DNA from: Pseudarthrobacter albicanus
Lineage (GTDB): Bacteria > Actinomycetota > Actinomycetes > Actinomycetales > Micrococcaceae
Assembly (NCBI RefSeq): GCF_018224015.1
Contig: NZ_JAGPOT010000087.1
Location: forward strand, 1 to 32,315
Length of the DNA: 32,315 nt
Reading direction: 5' to 3'
The notes under the pieces are model-generated. The model was not told where the DNA came from, did no database searches, and saw only the letters and a program-made list of their open reading frames with translations. Positions 15,879 through 24,096 of the stretch are shown here, piece by piece (within the stretch, counting starts at the first letter, position 1; the number at the start of each line of letters is the position of its first letter). Both the position numbers and the translations under genes were made by a program.

Positions 15879-17213
15879 TCAGGGCCGGGCGAGTCCGAAC
15901 CTTTGGTACAGCAACGGGAGCCCGGATTTGAGGCCGAAGTCCACGGCGTCCCCGCGATGCCCGACCCCGCCGCCGACGAACCGGCGGGTGGTCATACCGG
16001 CCACCTTCGCGTCCGCCTCGGCCGTGGCGCCCTGAGGTCCGTACTTCGAGTCCAGGGCGCCGCTGGTGAAGATGGCGAGATCGTCGGAGTATTTGTGTGC
16101 TTTGAGGATGGTGGCAGGTTTCTCCGCTGTGAACGCGGCGTTGTTCCCTCCGAAAACGGTCTTCACCGTGTTGTCCACGGTGCCGACCAGCGGGTCCAGT
16201 TCCCCCGAGATGTCCAGCAGCGAGCCGAAGAGCTCCGGCCTCTTGGCCGCGAAGGAGAGGGCGCATTCGCCGCCGTTGGAGTACCCGGCTATGGCCCACT
16301 GGGTCCGGCCGGCGGCCACGTTGAGGTTCCTGCGGACGTAATTGACGACGTCGGTGGTGACGTAGGTGTAGACCTTGCCTTTGGCGGAATCAACGCAGAC
16401 CGGATTCCGGTAGGGATCGCCCAATTGGTCGATGGTGAGCACGATCGGCGCCAGACCGTTGTTTCGCTGCGCCAGGGCATCCAGCTGCTGAACGGCGGAT
16501 TTGCTCTGTTCGGGCCCTCCCGGCTGGCCCATCATCATGACGATGATCGGCAAGGCCGGCGGATTGTCCACCAGGGCCGCGGGCGGCAGATACAAGTAGG
16601 CGTCGCGGGCGTGGAAACCAGACGCGTCCGCCGGTATCGTGACTGTGCCGCTCCGTCCGGCAGCCGGGATCCCGGCCGGGGGCTTCCAGCTTTGCCACAA
16701 CGCGGCCCCACCCTGCGTCTGCTGCGCCGGGTTGAGTTTGGGCAGGGCCAGATGTTGTGTCTGGTTCATGCCCAGCATGGCTCCCAACGTCGGGTTCAGG
16801 CCGTACCCGGCGTTGATCCCCAGCGCCGCCGTCACAATGAACACCAGACAGGCGACGACGGCGGCCGCTTTGCGCCACCAGCGTGAGCGCCACAGGTTCA
16901 CGACGGCGAGACCGACGCCGGCGAACGCAGCGATGACCCAGGTGCGGGTGTCCGCGTCCAGTGGCAGGCCGAAGACGTTCAGCACGACTTCGCAGATGAA
17001 CAGGGCAGCGGCGCCGGTCAGGGCGCCGCCGGCCACGCCCGCGGTGGCGGTGATGATCCACGAACGGCGTCCTGGCCCCGCAGCCCCGCGGCGCATCGGA
17101 CGCGGCAACAGCACCGGGCGTACGAGCAGGTAGAGCGCTGCCAGAGCGGAGACGGCATAGATGGCGTAGAGCAGTGACTTGTCGACGATATTGAGGTTGA
17201 AAAGCTGTTCCAC
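15879..17213 (-). CDS. Membrane-anchored esterase (antigen 85/EstD-like alpha/beta hydrolase), 444 aa
   Basis: Four membrane helices within residues 1-135 are followed by an outward-facing alpha/beta-hydrolase domain of the esterase D/mycolyltransferase-like family. The nucleophile elbow is GYSNGG with Ser312; the late GVGHRGDAVDFGL supplies the catalytic histidine. PIIVMMMGQPGGPEQ carries the oxyanion-hole region, and paired cysteines may form a disulfide. GTG 17213 is preceded by a strong GGAGGAGG. Relatives act on acyl groups at the cell surface; the substrate is unknown. A broken copy of its N-terminus lies 300 bases upstream in the opposite direction. Confidence 0.88.
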   Translation of the reverse strand: MEQLFNLNIVDKSLLYAIYAVSALAALYLLVRPVLLPRPMRRGAAGPGRRSWIITATAGVAGGALTGAAALFICEVVLNVFGLPLDADTRTWVIAAFAGVGLAVVNLWRSRWWRKAAAVVACLVFIVTAALGINAGYGLNPTLGAMLGMNQTQHLALPKLNPAQQTQGGAALWQSWKPPAGIPAAGRSGTVTIPADASGFHARDAYLYLPPAALVDNPPALPIIVMMMGQPGGPEQSKSAVQQLDALAQRNNGLAPIVLTIDQLGDPYRNPVCVDSAKGKVYTYVTTDVVNYVRRNLNVAAGRTQWAIAGYSNGGECALSFAAKRPELFGSLLDISGELDPLVGTVDNTVKTVFGGNNAAFTAEKPATILKAHKYSDDLAIFTSGALDSKYGPQGATAEADAKVAGMTTRRFVGGGVGHRGDAVDFGLKSGLPLLYQRFGLARP

Positions 17214-17521
17214 CCCGCCTCCTCCTGTTTGGCCTGGCCCGTGCTGGCAGTCCCGCTAGGAACAGATCCACGGCGGCCGCCGGCAGCGGCCCCACGGGAC
17301 TTTATAGCACGCCAGACATCACGGACGCTGGGAATCGGGCATCCACAGCCGGCTGCAATCTTCAGCCGCTATGATCAGCCGCGGTGACCGGACGGGCAGT
17401 CCGGGACAGGTTCAGCGGTCTCACCGCCCCGGCACTCCGGAAGATGCAATTCCGGCGGGACGGCGGCCGCGCTGCCCGGTCTGCAACTCGAAAATCAACG
17501 CCAATGTGGTCGGCAGGTGCC
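17214..17521. other. Promoter gap upstream of the esterase and its broken copy
   Basis: About 300 bases between the divergently oriented esterase gene and the truncated copy. No supportable gene. No confident promoter hexamers or dyads were found. Confidence 0.3.
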
Positions 17522-17692
17522 ATGGAAAAATTCATTCTGGCTCTCAACATCGTAGACGGGCCCCTGATCGTCGCGTCATACGTGCTCAGCGGGGTCCTGG
17601 GCGCCACTCTTCTGGTGCGACGCGCCCGTAGGCCGGTGGCCATCACGGTACTCTCGGGCGCAGCCGGCGCCGTGGTCGGGGCCGTCACCTGG
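17522..17692 (+). pseudogene. N-terminal fragment of a second esterase gene
   Basis: The first 57 residues (MEKFILALNIVDGPLIVASY, continuing through a second helix) parallel the start of the esterase at 17213 (MEQLFNLNIVDKSLLYAIYA): the same LNIVD signature, then a helix followed by an arginine/proline-rich loop. After about residue 57 the homology is lost and a CorA-like piece follows. It is a truncated paralogue that cannot encode the hydrolase domain. Confidence 0.6.
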
Positions 17693-17706
17693 TCCGCCAG
17701 GAGGGA

Positions 17707-17850
17707 GTCACCGGCTGGGTCGGTTACACCTCCCCCACGACGGATGACCTGCCAGGCATCGAAGCGTCGCTGGGGCTGCACCGCCTGCCGTGGAGGACGC
17801 CGTCCACGAGCACCAGCGGCCCAAGCTCGACCGCTACCCCACGCGGCGGG
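17707..17850 (+). pseudogene. Fragment of a CorA-family magnesium transporter N-domain
   Basis: Two frames together read a CorA cytoplasmic-domain segment: VTGWVGYTSPTTDDLPGIEA then SLGLHRL in one frame, and VEDAVHEHQRPKLDRYP in the next. This matches the family's LGLHxLAVEDAxxxHQRPKLDRY. A one-base shift separates them near 17788. No membrane domain or GMN motif follows. The fragment runs antisense into the last codons of the PAP2 gene, so the tail of that protein derives from this junction. Confidence 0.6.
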
Positions 17851-18562
17851 ACCGTGTAGTGCCCGTCAACTTCATGATGGGAGCGACTCCGCGTAAGCGG
17901 GGCTCGATGAGGTTGTTCCATAACGGCAGCCACAGCAGGATGCCGGCCGTGCTGATCAGCAGCGAGCCGATGACGTCGCTGGGATAGTGCACGCCCAGAT
18001 ACAGGCGGGAGAGGCCGACGGCGACAGCCAGCAGTGCGCCGCCTATGGCGGTGATCGTGCGTTGTGTGCGGGTGCGTGCGAGCACCAGGACGACGGCCCA
18101 GGCCACGGACGCGGCAAACGCGGTGTGGCCGCTGGGAAAGCTGTTGTTGCCGGTCTCCATTACCAGCGCTTGCGTCGCGGAGGCGGGGGGCCTGAGCCGG
18201 GCGACGCTGAGCTTGCCTATTTCCGAGGACAGCCAGCCGGCGCTGGCGAGGGATCCGAATGCCAGTGCGGTGAGCGGTTTCCGGAGTCCGAACGCCAGGA
18301 CCAGGCAGGTCAGCAGCAGGATGATGATGTTCCCGCCAGGGGAGAACAGGGTGTTCAAGGCCAGCGCCGGGCCTGTCTGTGCGGTGGTCCGGCCAGGGAT
18401 CAGGCTTTCGTCCCAGGCGAGGTCCGGTCCGGGGGAGCCGTAGAGTTTTGCCAGGATTCCGATGGTGAGCGCGCTGGCGAAGAGGAGTGCCGACGCGGGC
18501 AGCAGCCACCACGAACGCCCCGGCAGGTGCAGGGGTGGGACGGCGTGGGCGGGCGGCTTCAT
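17834..18562 (-). CDS. PAP2 family phosphatase, 242 aa (copy A)
   Basis: A six-helix membrane phosphatase of the type-2 phosphatidic acid phosphatase family, acting on lipid phosphates or undecaprenyl pyrophosphate at the membrane. All three signature motifs are present: KLSVARLRPP, then PSGH in NNSFPSGHTAFA, then SRLYLGVHYPSD with the catalytic histidine. ATG 18562 has AAAGGAAAAG upstream and overlaps the stop of a regulator remnant. It is a close paralogue of the PAP2 gene at 20435-21166. The last residues differ because the 3' end meets a CorA fragment, but every catalytic motif is intact, so it is probably functional. Confidence 0.9.
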   Translation of the reverse strand: MKPPAHAVPPLHLPGRSWWLLPASALLFASALTIGILAKLYGSPGPDLAWDESLIPGRTTAQTGPALALNTLFSPGGNIIILLLTCLVLAFGLRKPLTALAFGSLASAGWLSSEIGKLSVARLRPPASATQALVMETGNNSFPSGHTAFAASVAWAVVLVLARTRTQRTITAIGGALLAVAVGLSRLYLGVHYPSDVIGSLLISTAGILLWLPLWNNLIEPRLRGVAPIMKLTGTTRSRRVG

Positions 18563-18765
18563 TTTCTTCTTTTCCTTTGGGGTCGGCGCCCGCGGCGCGG
18601 ACAGTAGCCCCTGGTACTGCATGGAGGAGCGTATGCAGTTAGCAGTTTCCCACCGGTTCTTGGGAGGATGCTGGGAATCACCTGTTGCGTGCCGACTTCA
18701 GGGAACATATCGGCGTAGACGTGGCGGGCGTAGCCGTCCAGTGCAGCTGTGCAGCGTGTTAGGCG
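18559..18765 (-). pseudogene. C-terminal remnant of a ChrB-like regulator (second copy)
   Basis: The frame reads LTRCTAALDGYARHVYAD, matching the C-terminus LTRCTGALEGYAQQVYET of the ChrB-like gene at 21176. It then continues through a longer tail to a TGA that overlaps the PAP2 start. Upstream of about 18765 the homology ends at transposon-related sequence, so about three quarters of the gene are missing. This shows that the regulator-PAP2 pair was duplicated and one copy was later broken. Confidence 0.65.
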
Positions 18766-18820
18766 TCGCGTTATTTGACGATGGCGGCGTCACATCCGGT
18801 GACGACGGGCCGGGCATGGA

Positions 18821-18852
18821 AACGCCCCGCCGGTGGGTTTCGGCGGGGCGTT
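18821..18852 (-). terminator. Strong hairpin after the transposon ATPase gene
   Basis: A perfect 12-bp GC-rich stem (AACGCCCCGCCG / CGGCGGGGCGTT) with an 8-base loop, 43 bases beyond the ATPase stop. On the minus strand the stem ends in TTT. It probably ends the transposon transcript. Confidence 0.65.
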
Positions 18853-18895
18853 CGTCGTCGGGCTGACGTGGTGGCCGTCATCGGTGACGGCGGTT

Positions 18896-19708
18896 TTACT
18901 CACTGTTCTCGGTGATCGCGGACTGGGCCGCTGCGAGGTCCACGATGGCCTTGTTCCCGGCGTAGGTCGCGATCAGGGCGGAAACGGCGAGGTTGTTCAC
19001 GGCCCTCGGGTAGCCGCGGGCGGCCTGGTGGATCGCGGCGACGGCGTCGTCGGAGAACGGGGTGTCGGACCGGCCGGCGAATTTGTGGTGGTGGCGGATG
19101 TAGTCCGCGGTGGCGGCCAGGTCCATGCCCGTGATCGCGAACCTGGTGGAGATCCGTTGGTCCAGGGCGGCCAGGACGGCGAGTTTGAGCCGGCGGCGCA
19201 GGGTGGGCTGGCCGACGAGGATCAGGGCGAAGTGCGAGCCGGTGTCCATCCCGGTATTCGTGAGCATGCGCAGGGATTCCAGGTCGGTGTTGCCGAGCAG
19301 GTGCGCCTCGTCGATGACGACCACGGGCAGGCGGGCGCGTTCGTCCAGTTCCCCGGCGAGCAGGGACGCGGTCTGGTGCGCCAGGACCCCGGAGTAGAAC
19401 GCTGGCTGCCCGCCCAGGGCGGTGACGATCTGGGACTGGACCCCGCGCATGCCGATCGTGGGGTCCGCGATGTAGATGACCTGGTGCCGGGATGCTTCGA
19501 GTTGTGCCAGGGCTGCGCGGACGGCGACGGTCTTGCCGGCGCCGACTTCACCGGTGATCACGCCCATCTGGCGCTGGGCGACGCACCACTGGATCCGCGC
19601 GATCGCTTCCCGGTGCCCGGGGTGCGGGTGCAGTGCCTGCACCGGAATGGAACGCCCGAACGGCATGCGGGAAAAACCATAATGCGACTGCAGGTTCGAG
19701 ATGCTCAC
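18896..19708 (-). CDS. TniB/ExeA-like AAA ATPase of a transposon, 270 aa
   Basis: An AAA+ ATPase of the kind that partners DDE transposases (TniB/MuB/ExeA-like) for target choice. Walker A is GEVGAGKT (53-60), Walker B is VVVIDEAHLL (129-138), followed by a sensor-like LILVGQP. The start begins MSISNLQSHYGFSRMPFG, typical of the group. GTG 19708 overlaps the TGA of the upstream transposase fragment (GTGA), as in intact elements. The gene itself looks complete, but without a full transposase it is a relic or could only act in trans. Confidence 0.88.
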   Translation of the reverse strand: MSISNLQSHYGFSRMPFGRSIPVQALHPHPGHREAIARIQWCVAQRQMGVITGEVGAGKTVAVRAALAQLEASRHQVIYIADPTIGMRGVQSQIVTALGGQPAFYSGVLAHQTASLLAGELDERARLPVVVIDEAHLLGNTDLESLRMLTNTGMDTGSHFALILVGQPTLRRRLKLAVLAALDQRISTRFAITGMDLAATADYIRHHHKFAGRSDTPFSDDAVAAIHQAARGYPRAVNNLAVSALIATYAGNKAIVDLAAAQSAITENSE

Positions 19709-19970
19709 AGGGCCTTTTCCGGGATCCGGGCCGCGGCGGTCGCGGCGGCGGTGGTGATTTTGTCGTAGCTGATCGGGGCGCCGGTCATCGCGGTTTTGTG
19801 GCGGGTCTCGACCAGGCGCAGGTAGTCAATCCCGGACGCGGCGTTCCTGGCGCCGGCGTCGGCGTCTTTGGCGGCGTTGACGGCCTTGGGATGGACATGC
19901 CGTCGGATGTCGAGCAGGACAGCTTCCCCGGCCGGGACACCTCCGGCGGCGGTGACCGCGCCGGCCAGGA
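19705..19970 (-). pseudogene. C-terminal fragment of the DDE transposase partnering the ATPase
   Basis: About 85 residues in frame up to the TGA overlapping the ATPase start: EAVLLDIRRHVHPKAVNA, then GIDYLRLVETRHKTAM and ending ARIPEKAL. The position and GTGA coupling identify it as the end of the element's transposase. Upstream, the sequence switches at about 19970 to a Tn3-family transposase end on the other strand, so the DDE catalytic core is lost. Confidence 0.6.
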
Positions 19971-19972
19971 AG

Positions 19973-20213
19973 ACCAGCTCGGCGCACTCGGACTCGTCCT
20001 GAACGCGGTCATCCTGTGGAACACCCGTTACATCGACGCGGCCCTGACCGCTCTGAGAGATCAGGGCATCCCATCGACGACGCCGATGTCGCGATGTTGT
20101 CTCCTCTGGGAGACGCGCACATCAATGTCCACGGCCGATATGCCTTCACCGCGCTCTCAGATGACGCCCTCCGGCCCCTGCGTGATCCGACGACACCCAC
20201 CGACGACGAATAA
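19973..20213 (+). mobile_element. C-terminal fragment of a Tn3-family transposase (TnpA)
   Basis: Two frames together read the TnpA C-terminus: LGALGLVLNAVILWNTRYID then AALTALRDQG in one, and HPIDDADVAMLSPLGDAHIN then VHGRYAFTALSD in the other. The shift is explained by one G missing at 20064-20066. LGLV-NA-LWNTRY and D-DVARLSPL-HIN-GRY are signatures of Tn3 transposases, which are normally about 1000 aa. The rest is absent, and no terminal inverted repeat was found nearby. Confidence 0.8.
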
Positions 20214-20434
20214 CACGACGCTCACAATCGATTGTTGTTTACCGTGGCGTCGCTGCGTCTGCGGTGGGCGGGGCACCTGCTCCAGGGACTGTGCAGCCTT
20301 CTGGTCGGGGATGGACTGCTGTCCGCCGTTGAAGTTATCGCCACCGAAGCGCGGCATCGGCTGGGTCACGAATTTTCCACAAGCTGCCCGATGACAGCTG
20401 CCATGGCCGAGGCAATGTTCGCGGCTGGCTGTGT
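20214..20434. other. Short stretch without a supportable gene
   Basis: Lies between the Tn3 fragment and PAP2 copy B. One open frame (20232-20438, plus) could encode 68 helical residues but has no recognisable family or clear start. It may be decayed sequence. Confidence 0.25.
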
Positions 20435-21166
20435 CTAATCACCGGTGTGAGTGGCTGAGGGATGCGCTGACATTCTGTTGATCCGGGAGATCCGACGGAG
20501 CCGGGGTTCGATGAGGTTGTTCCATAGAGGAAGCCAGAACAATATTCCCGCGGTGCTGATCAGTAGGGAAGCGGCAACATCGGTCGGGTAGTGGACACCC
20601 AGGTACAGCCGTGACCCGGCCACTATAATGGCGAAAATACCACCCACGACGGCGGTAACCGCACGCTGCGTTGGGGTGCGGGCGAGGACCAGGACCGCAC
20701 CCCAGACCAGGGCGGCCGCGAATGCCGTGTGGCCGCTGGGAAAGCTGTCGGACCCGTTTTCCCGAATCAGTGCGTGCGTCACTGAACCCGGGGGCCGCAG
20801 TCGGGCGACCGTGATCTTTCCGATTTCCGAGGACAGCCACCCCACAGCAACCGTGGAGCCGAACGCCAGGGCGGTGAGCGGCCTGCGCAGCCCGAACATC
20901 AGGATCAGGCACGAAAGTGCGAGGATGACGACGTTGCCCGCTGGGGAGAGGGCGTCGTTGATGATTGTGGCGAGGGTCGTCAGGGCCGGGTTTCGATCAG
21001 GTATGAGGCTGACGTCGACGTTGAGATCCGGTCCCGGGGAGCCGTAGCGTTTCGCCAGAACCCCCATGGACAGGGTGAGAACGAACAGGATTACGGACAC
21101 CGGCAGCAGCCACCAGGAGCGCCAAGGCAGGCGCAGGGGAGGGATGCCGGAGATGAGGTGCTTCAA
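20435..21166 (-). CDS. PAP2 family phosphatase, 243 aa (copy B)
   Basis: A paralogue of the PAP2 gene at 17834-18562 with the same six-helix layout. Motif 1 is KITVARLRPP (117-126), motif 2 PSGH (143-146), and motif 3 SRLYLGVHYPTD (185-196). It starts with TTG at 21166, supported by AAGGAAAG four bases upstream, nine bases after the stop of the ChrB-like regulator. The pair is therefore one operon and the regulator may control it. A lipid-phosphate or undecaprenyl-pyrophosphate phosphatase role at the membrane is inferred from the family. Confidence 0.9.
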   Translation of the reverse strand: MKHLISGIPPLRLPWRSWWLLPVSVILFVLTLSMGVLAKRYGSPGPDLNVDVSLIPDRNPALTTLATIINDALSPAGNVVILALSCLILMFGLRRPLTALAFGSTVAVGWLSSEIGKITVARLRPPGSVTHALIRENGSDSFPSGHTAFAAALVWGAVLVLARTPTQRAVTAVVGGIFAIIVAGSRLYLGVHYPTDVAASLLISTAGILFWLPLWNNLIEPRLRRISRINRMSAHPSATHTGD

Positions 21167-21175
21167 CGTCTTTCC

Positions 21176-21724
21176 TTACGGGAGTACGGTCTCGTAGACC
21201 TGTTGGGCGTAGCCTTCCAGGGCGCCGGTGCAGCGGGTCAGGTGTTCCTGCGCCGTTGCGGCCTGGGAGAGACGGAGGACGTCGCGAGACTTTAGGTCCC
21301 GGTACCAGCGACGCAGCCGTTCCAGGCTTTGTTCTTCTTCTTCGAGTTCTCCGAAGGTGAATTTTGACTTGGCGATCTCACGGGCTATCTCATCCTCGAA
21401 CTTCCCGCAGTCGGCGATGAGCTCGGCCCATTCCTCGGCCCTCGCGGCCGCAAACGCTTCGCGGAAAAGTGCCTTACCGGCATCGTTGCGGGGTGCTGCA
21501 TCAACGACGGTGAGCGTGCCTGATCCGCGCTCGGCGAGTTCCCCGGCCCGTCCCAGTGCGGATTCGAAAGCCGGTAACGCGGGCAGCACCCAAGTGCCGT
21601 GGGAGACGGGAACGGCCCCGGCCCGGCGCAACTCCCGCCATACCGACACGCGGTGCCGGGACGGCTGGGCGGGGATCTGCACGAGAACCAGCAACCACCC
21701 GAAATCTTCCATCGTCACACGCAT
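21176..21724 (-). CDS. ChrB N-terminal-domain-like protein, about 182 aa
   Basis: Resembles the N-terminal regulator domain of ChrB: WLLVLVQIPAQPSRHRVSVW, then RELRRAGAVPVSHGTWVLP, followed by a charged helical region (FGELEEEEQSLERLRRWYRDL) and LTRCTGALEGYAQQVYE. Members are associated with chromate-responsive regulation; here the neighbour is a PAP2 gene and no chromate transporter is present. The start is ATG 21724 or ATG 21712. Neither has a Shine-Dalgarno, and an AAATG-TAT-CATTT palindrome abuts the first, so a leaderless transcript is likely. It is divergent from the DedA gene. Confidence 0.75.
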   Translation of the reverse strand: MRVTMEDFGWLLVLVQIPAQPSRHRVSVWRELRRAGAVPVSHGTWVLPALPAFESALGRAGELAERGSGTLTVVDAAPRNDAGKALFREAFAAARAEEWAELIADCGKFEDEIAREIAKSKFTFGELEEEEQSLERLRRWYRDLKSRDVLRLSQAATAQEHLTRCTGALEGYAQQVYETVLP

Positions 21725-21737
21725 AAATGTATCATTT
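21725..21737. promoter_or_regulatory. Palindrome AAATG-TAT-CATTT at the ChrB-like start
   Basis: A perfect dyad with 5-base arms lies directly before the ChrB-like ATG and upstream of the divergent DedA operon, in locally A/T-rich DNA. On the minus strand it contains TACATT, a possible -10. It could be an operator for the ChrB-like protein; binding is not shown by the sequence. Confidence 0.45.
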
Positions 21738-21864
21738 GTTACTTGAAGGCCGGATTTCTGCCGGTTGGCGCGACACGCGAGGAGCAGGCCGTGAACCAGG
21801 ATCCGGTAGTCGAGCACTTCCTGAGAGGGGCCTGCGGTCTTTGTACCCGGGGAAGCGGTGCCGG

Positions 21865-22515
21865 GTGAGCGCGTTCGTGGACAGCATCCTGAACGTCAAT
21901 CCGGTCCTGGCGTTGACCCTGGTGGGGCTGCTGGTGTTCGCTGAGGACGCTTTGTTCATCGGGTTCGTGATCCCGGGAGAGACAGCGGCGGTCCTCGGAG
22001 GCGTCGTCGCCAGCCGGGGCCACGTGGAGCTGTGGACGATGATGGTCCTGGTCGTGCTGGCCGCCATTGTGGGGGACACGGTCGGCTACGAGATCGGCAA
22101 ACACTTCGGCCCCCGGGTCCTGAACCTGAAGGTCATGAACAAACGCCGCGCCAAACTGGACAAGGCGCAGGACTTCCTGCGCCGCCGGGGAGGATCAGCG
22201 GTCTTCCTCGGCCGGTTTGTGGCGTTCTTCCGGGCGGTCATGCCTGCCCTGGCCGGGACGTCCCGGATGCACTATCCCCGGTTTCTGGTCTTCAACGCCG
22301 CCGGCGGCCTGGTCTGGGGCGCGGGGTTTGTGCTGCTGGGTTTCCTGGCCGGCAACTCCTACGAAGCCGTCGCCAAGGCAGCCGGACGCGACATCACGGC
22401 CGTGGTGCTGGTGGTGGCCGTGATCGCGTTCATCGTCTGGCGCGTGCGCAAAGCACGCCGGGAACGCCGCGCCAGCGCGCCCGTTCCCGGATCCGCGCCG
22501 GAGCCCGAGCAATGA
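21865..22515 (+). CDS. DedA family membrane protein, 216 aa
   Basis: A DedA/SNARE-associated family protein, an integral membrane protein now linked to flipping of phospholipids or undecaprenyl phosphate. It shows the family core EDALFIGFVIPGETAAVLGG, GDTVGYEIGKHFG with its conserved acidic residue, and FLGRFVAFFRAVMPALAGTS carrying the conserved arginine motif. GTG 21865 has GGGGAAG nine bases upstream. The open frame begins earlier (21727), but that part is not DedA-like. Its stop overlaps the MFS start (ATGA), making it the first gene of a four-gene operon ending in a PAP2-LssY_C protein. Confidence 0.9.
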   Translation: MSAFVDSILNVNPVLALTLVGLLVFAEDALFIGFVIPGETAAVLGGVVASRGHVELWTMMVLVVLAAIVGDTVGYEIGKHFGPRVLNLKVMNKRRAKLDKAQDFLRRRGGSAVFLGRFVAFFRAVMPALAGTSRMHYPRFLVFNAAGGLVWGAGFVLLGFLAGNSYEAVAKAAGRDITAVVLVVAVIAFIVWRVRKARRERRASAPVPGSAPEPEQ

Positions 22516-23738
22516 CAGCCGACGCACAGGGCGCCGGGGTTCCAAGCCCCCGGCGGCATCTGTTCCCCCTGTATGCGGCCGGCTTCACCACGGCGTTCGG
22601 TGCCCATGCCGTGGCGGCGAACCTCGGCGCCTACAGCATCGGCCACGGCCAGTCCCTGCTGCTGCTCGGGGCGATGCTGGCCCTGTACGACGGGGCCGAG
22701 GTGCTGCTCAAACCCGTTTTCGGGACACTCTCCGACCGGATCGGCGCCAGACCGGTCCTGCTCGGCGGCCTGGCCGCCTTCGCCCTCTTTTCCGCGGCCT
22801 TCGTCCTGGCCCGGGATCCGGCATGGCTGTGGCTGGCCCGACTGGGCCAGGGCGCAGCCGCCTCAGCGTTCTCCCCGGCAGCCTCTGCCCTGGTTGCCCG
22901 GCTGAACCCCGCGGGCCGCCAGGGCAGAGCGTTCGGCTCCTACGGGTTCTACAAGAGCATCGGATACACCGCCGGTCCGTTGATCGGAGGAACACTGGTG
23001 GCCTCCGGCGGGCTGGAACTGCTGTTCACCCTCACCGCACTCCTGGCACTGGCGGTAGCCGTGTGGGCCTTCCTGGCCGTGCCCGTGGCGGCGCCGCTGC
23101 CCCGTGGCCGGCAGACCGTCGCTGACCTGGCCCGGCGGCTGGCGGACCGGTCCTTCCTAGCCCCGACCGCCGCCCTGGAAGCCGCGACGGCGGCCCTGTC
23201 CGTCGGCGTCGGCTTCCTTCCCCTCTCGGGGGCAGCAGCGGGTCTCGGGCCCGTCGCCACCGGAGCTGCCGTCTCGGTCCTGGCCGTCTGCGCCGCCGTC
23301 GCCCAGCCCCTCGCCGGCCGGGCATCCGATACACCAGCCCGTCATCCGGGCCGCCTCGCGGGCCTGGGCCTGGCGCTCACGGCCGTAGGCCTGGCCGCCG
23401 CCATGCTACCCGGGACCGCCGGGCTGCTGGCGGCCGCCGCGGCCATCGGCGCCGGAACGGGCATCATCACCCCGGTTGCCTTTGCGGCCCTGGCCGCCGC
23501 CACACCGCCGGAGCGGCTGGGCCAGACCATGGGCGCCGCCGAAGTCGGCCGCGAACTCGGCGACACGGGCGGCCCGCTGCTGGTAGGGGCGGTCGCCGCC
23601 GCCACGGGCCTCGCGGCCGGCTACGGCGCACTGGCCCTCCTGACCGCCGCCGTCGGAGTATTCATCCGTCATCCCCGCACCGCAGGCATGTCCCCGGCAG
23701 TCGCGGACACGGGCCGGGACCGGACGGAGTCGGGATGA
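22512..23738 (+). CDS. MFS transporter, 408 aa
   Basis: A 12-helix major facilitator with the motif GTLSDRIGARPVLLGG between helices 2 and 3 and a second half starting near residue 210. LARLGQGAAASAFSPAASALVARL corresponds to helix 4-5 of drug:proton antiporters. No substrate can be read from sequence. Both ends overlap neighbours (ATGA with DedA before, ATGA with the small membrane protein after), so it is translated as part of the DedA-PAP2 operon, an unusual partner for these lipid enzymes. Confidence 0.9.
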   Translation: MTADAQGAGVPSPRRHLFPLYAAGFTTAFGAHAVAANLGAYSIGHGQSLLLLGAMLALYDGAEVLLKPVFGTLSDRIGARPVLLGGLAAFALFSAAFVLARDPAWLWLARLGQGAAASAFSPAASALVARLNPAGRQGRAFGSYGFYKSIGYTAGPLIGGTLVASGGLELLFTLTALLALAVAVWAFLAVPVAAPLPRGRQTVADLARRLADRSFLAPTAALEAATAALSVGVGFLPLSGAAAGLGPVATGAAVSVLAVCAAVAQPLAGRASDTPARHPGRLAGLGLALTAVGLAAAMLPGTAGLLAAAAAIGAGTGIITPVAFAALAAATPPERLGQTMGAAEVGRELGDTGGPLLVGAVAAATGLAAGYGALALLTAAVGVFIRHPRTAGMSPAVADTGRDRTESG

Positions 23739-23980
23739 ATCAAACCGCAATTCCGCCGCACGGCGGACGGAAAAGGCGGCCGGGAATGATCAGCGTACAG
23801 ACGCTTAGGTACGGGGCAGCCTTGCTGGCCGTTGTTGTTTTTACTGCCCTGAACGCCTATCTGCTGAATACCCTGGATGTTGTCGGGATCCCGTTGATCT
23901 TTGCGGCCGCCTTGCTCGTGCAGCTGCTGTTGATCATTCTGTTCGTCTTCAGCCTGATCATGGTCCTGCGCACACGCTGA
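23735..23980 (+). CDS. Small membrane protein, 81 aa
   Basis: A two-helix membrane protein: basic N-terminus (GGRKRRPGM), helix around LRYGAALLAVVVFTALNAYL, short loop, second helix around PLIFAAALLVQLLLIILFVF, ending LRTR. No family is recognised. The start overlaps the MFS stop and its end touches the PAP2-LssY_C frame, so it could be an accessory subunit. Confidence 0.7.
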   Translation: MNQTAIPPHGGRKRRPGMISVQTLRYGAALLAVVVFTALNAYLLNTLDVVGIPLIFAAALLVQLLLIILFVFSLIMVLRTR

Positions 23981-24096
23981 AAATCGCGTGGTCGATACTG
24001 GTCTCCGCCTGGGAAGGCGTCCGGGCCAACACCTACGTCGTACGGCTCCGCCGACGCCACCCGCGCCTCGTCGGCTGGGCCGGCCGCCGGCTCTCG

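Noticed and set aside
16390..17295. 301-codon minus-strand frame overlapping the esterase
   Set aside because: Alternative-frame shadow; the esterase frame carries the membrane helices and catalytic motifs.
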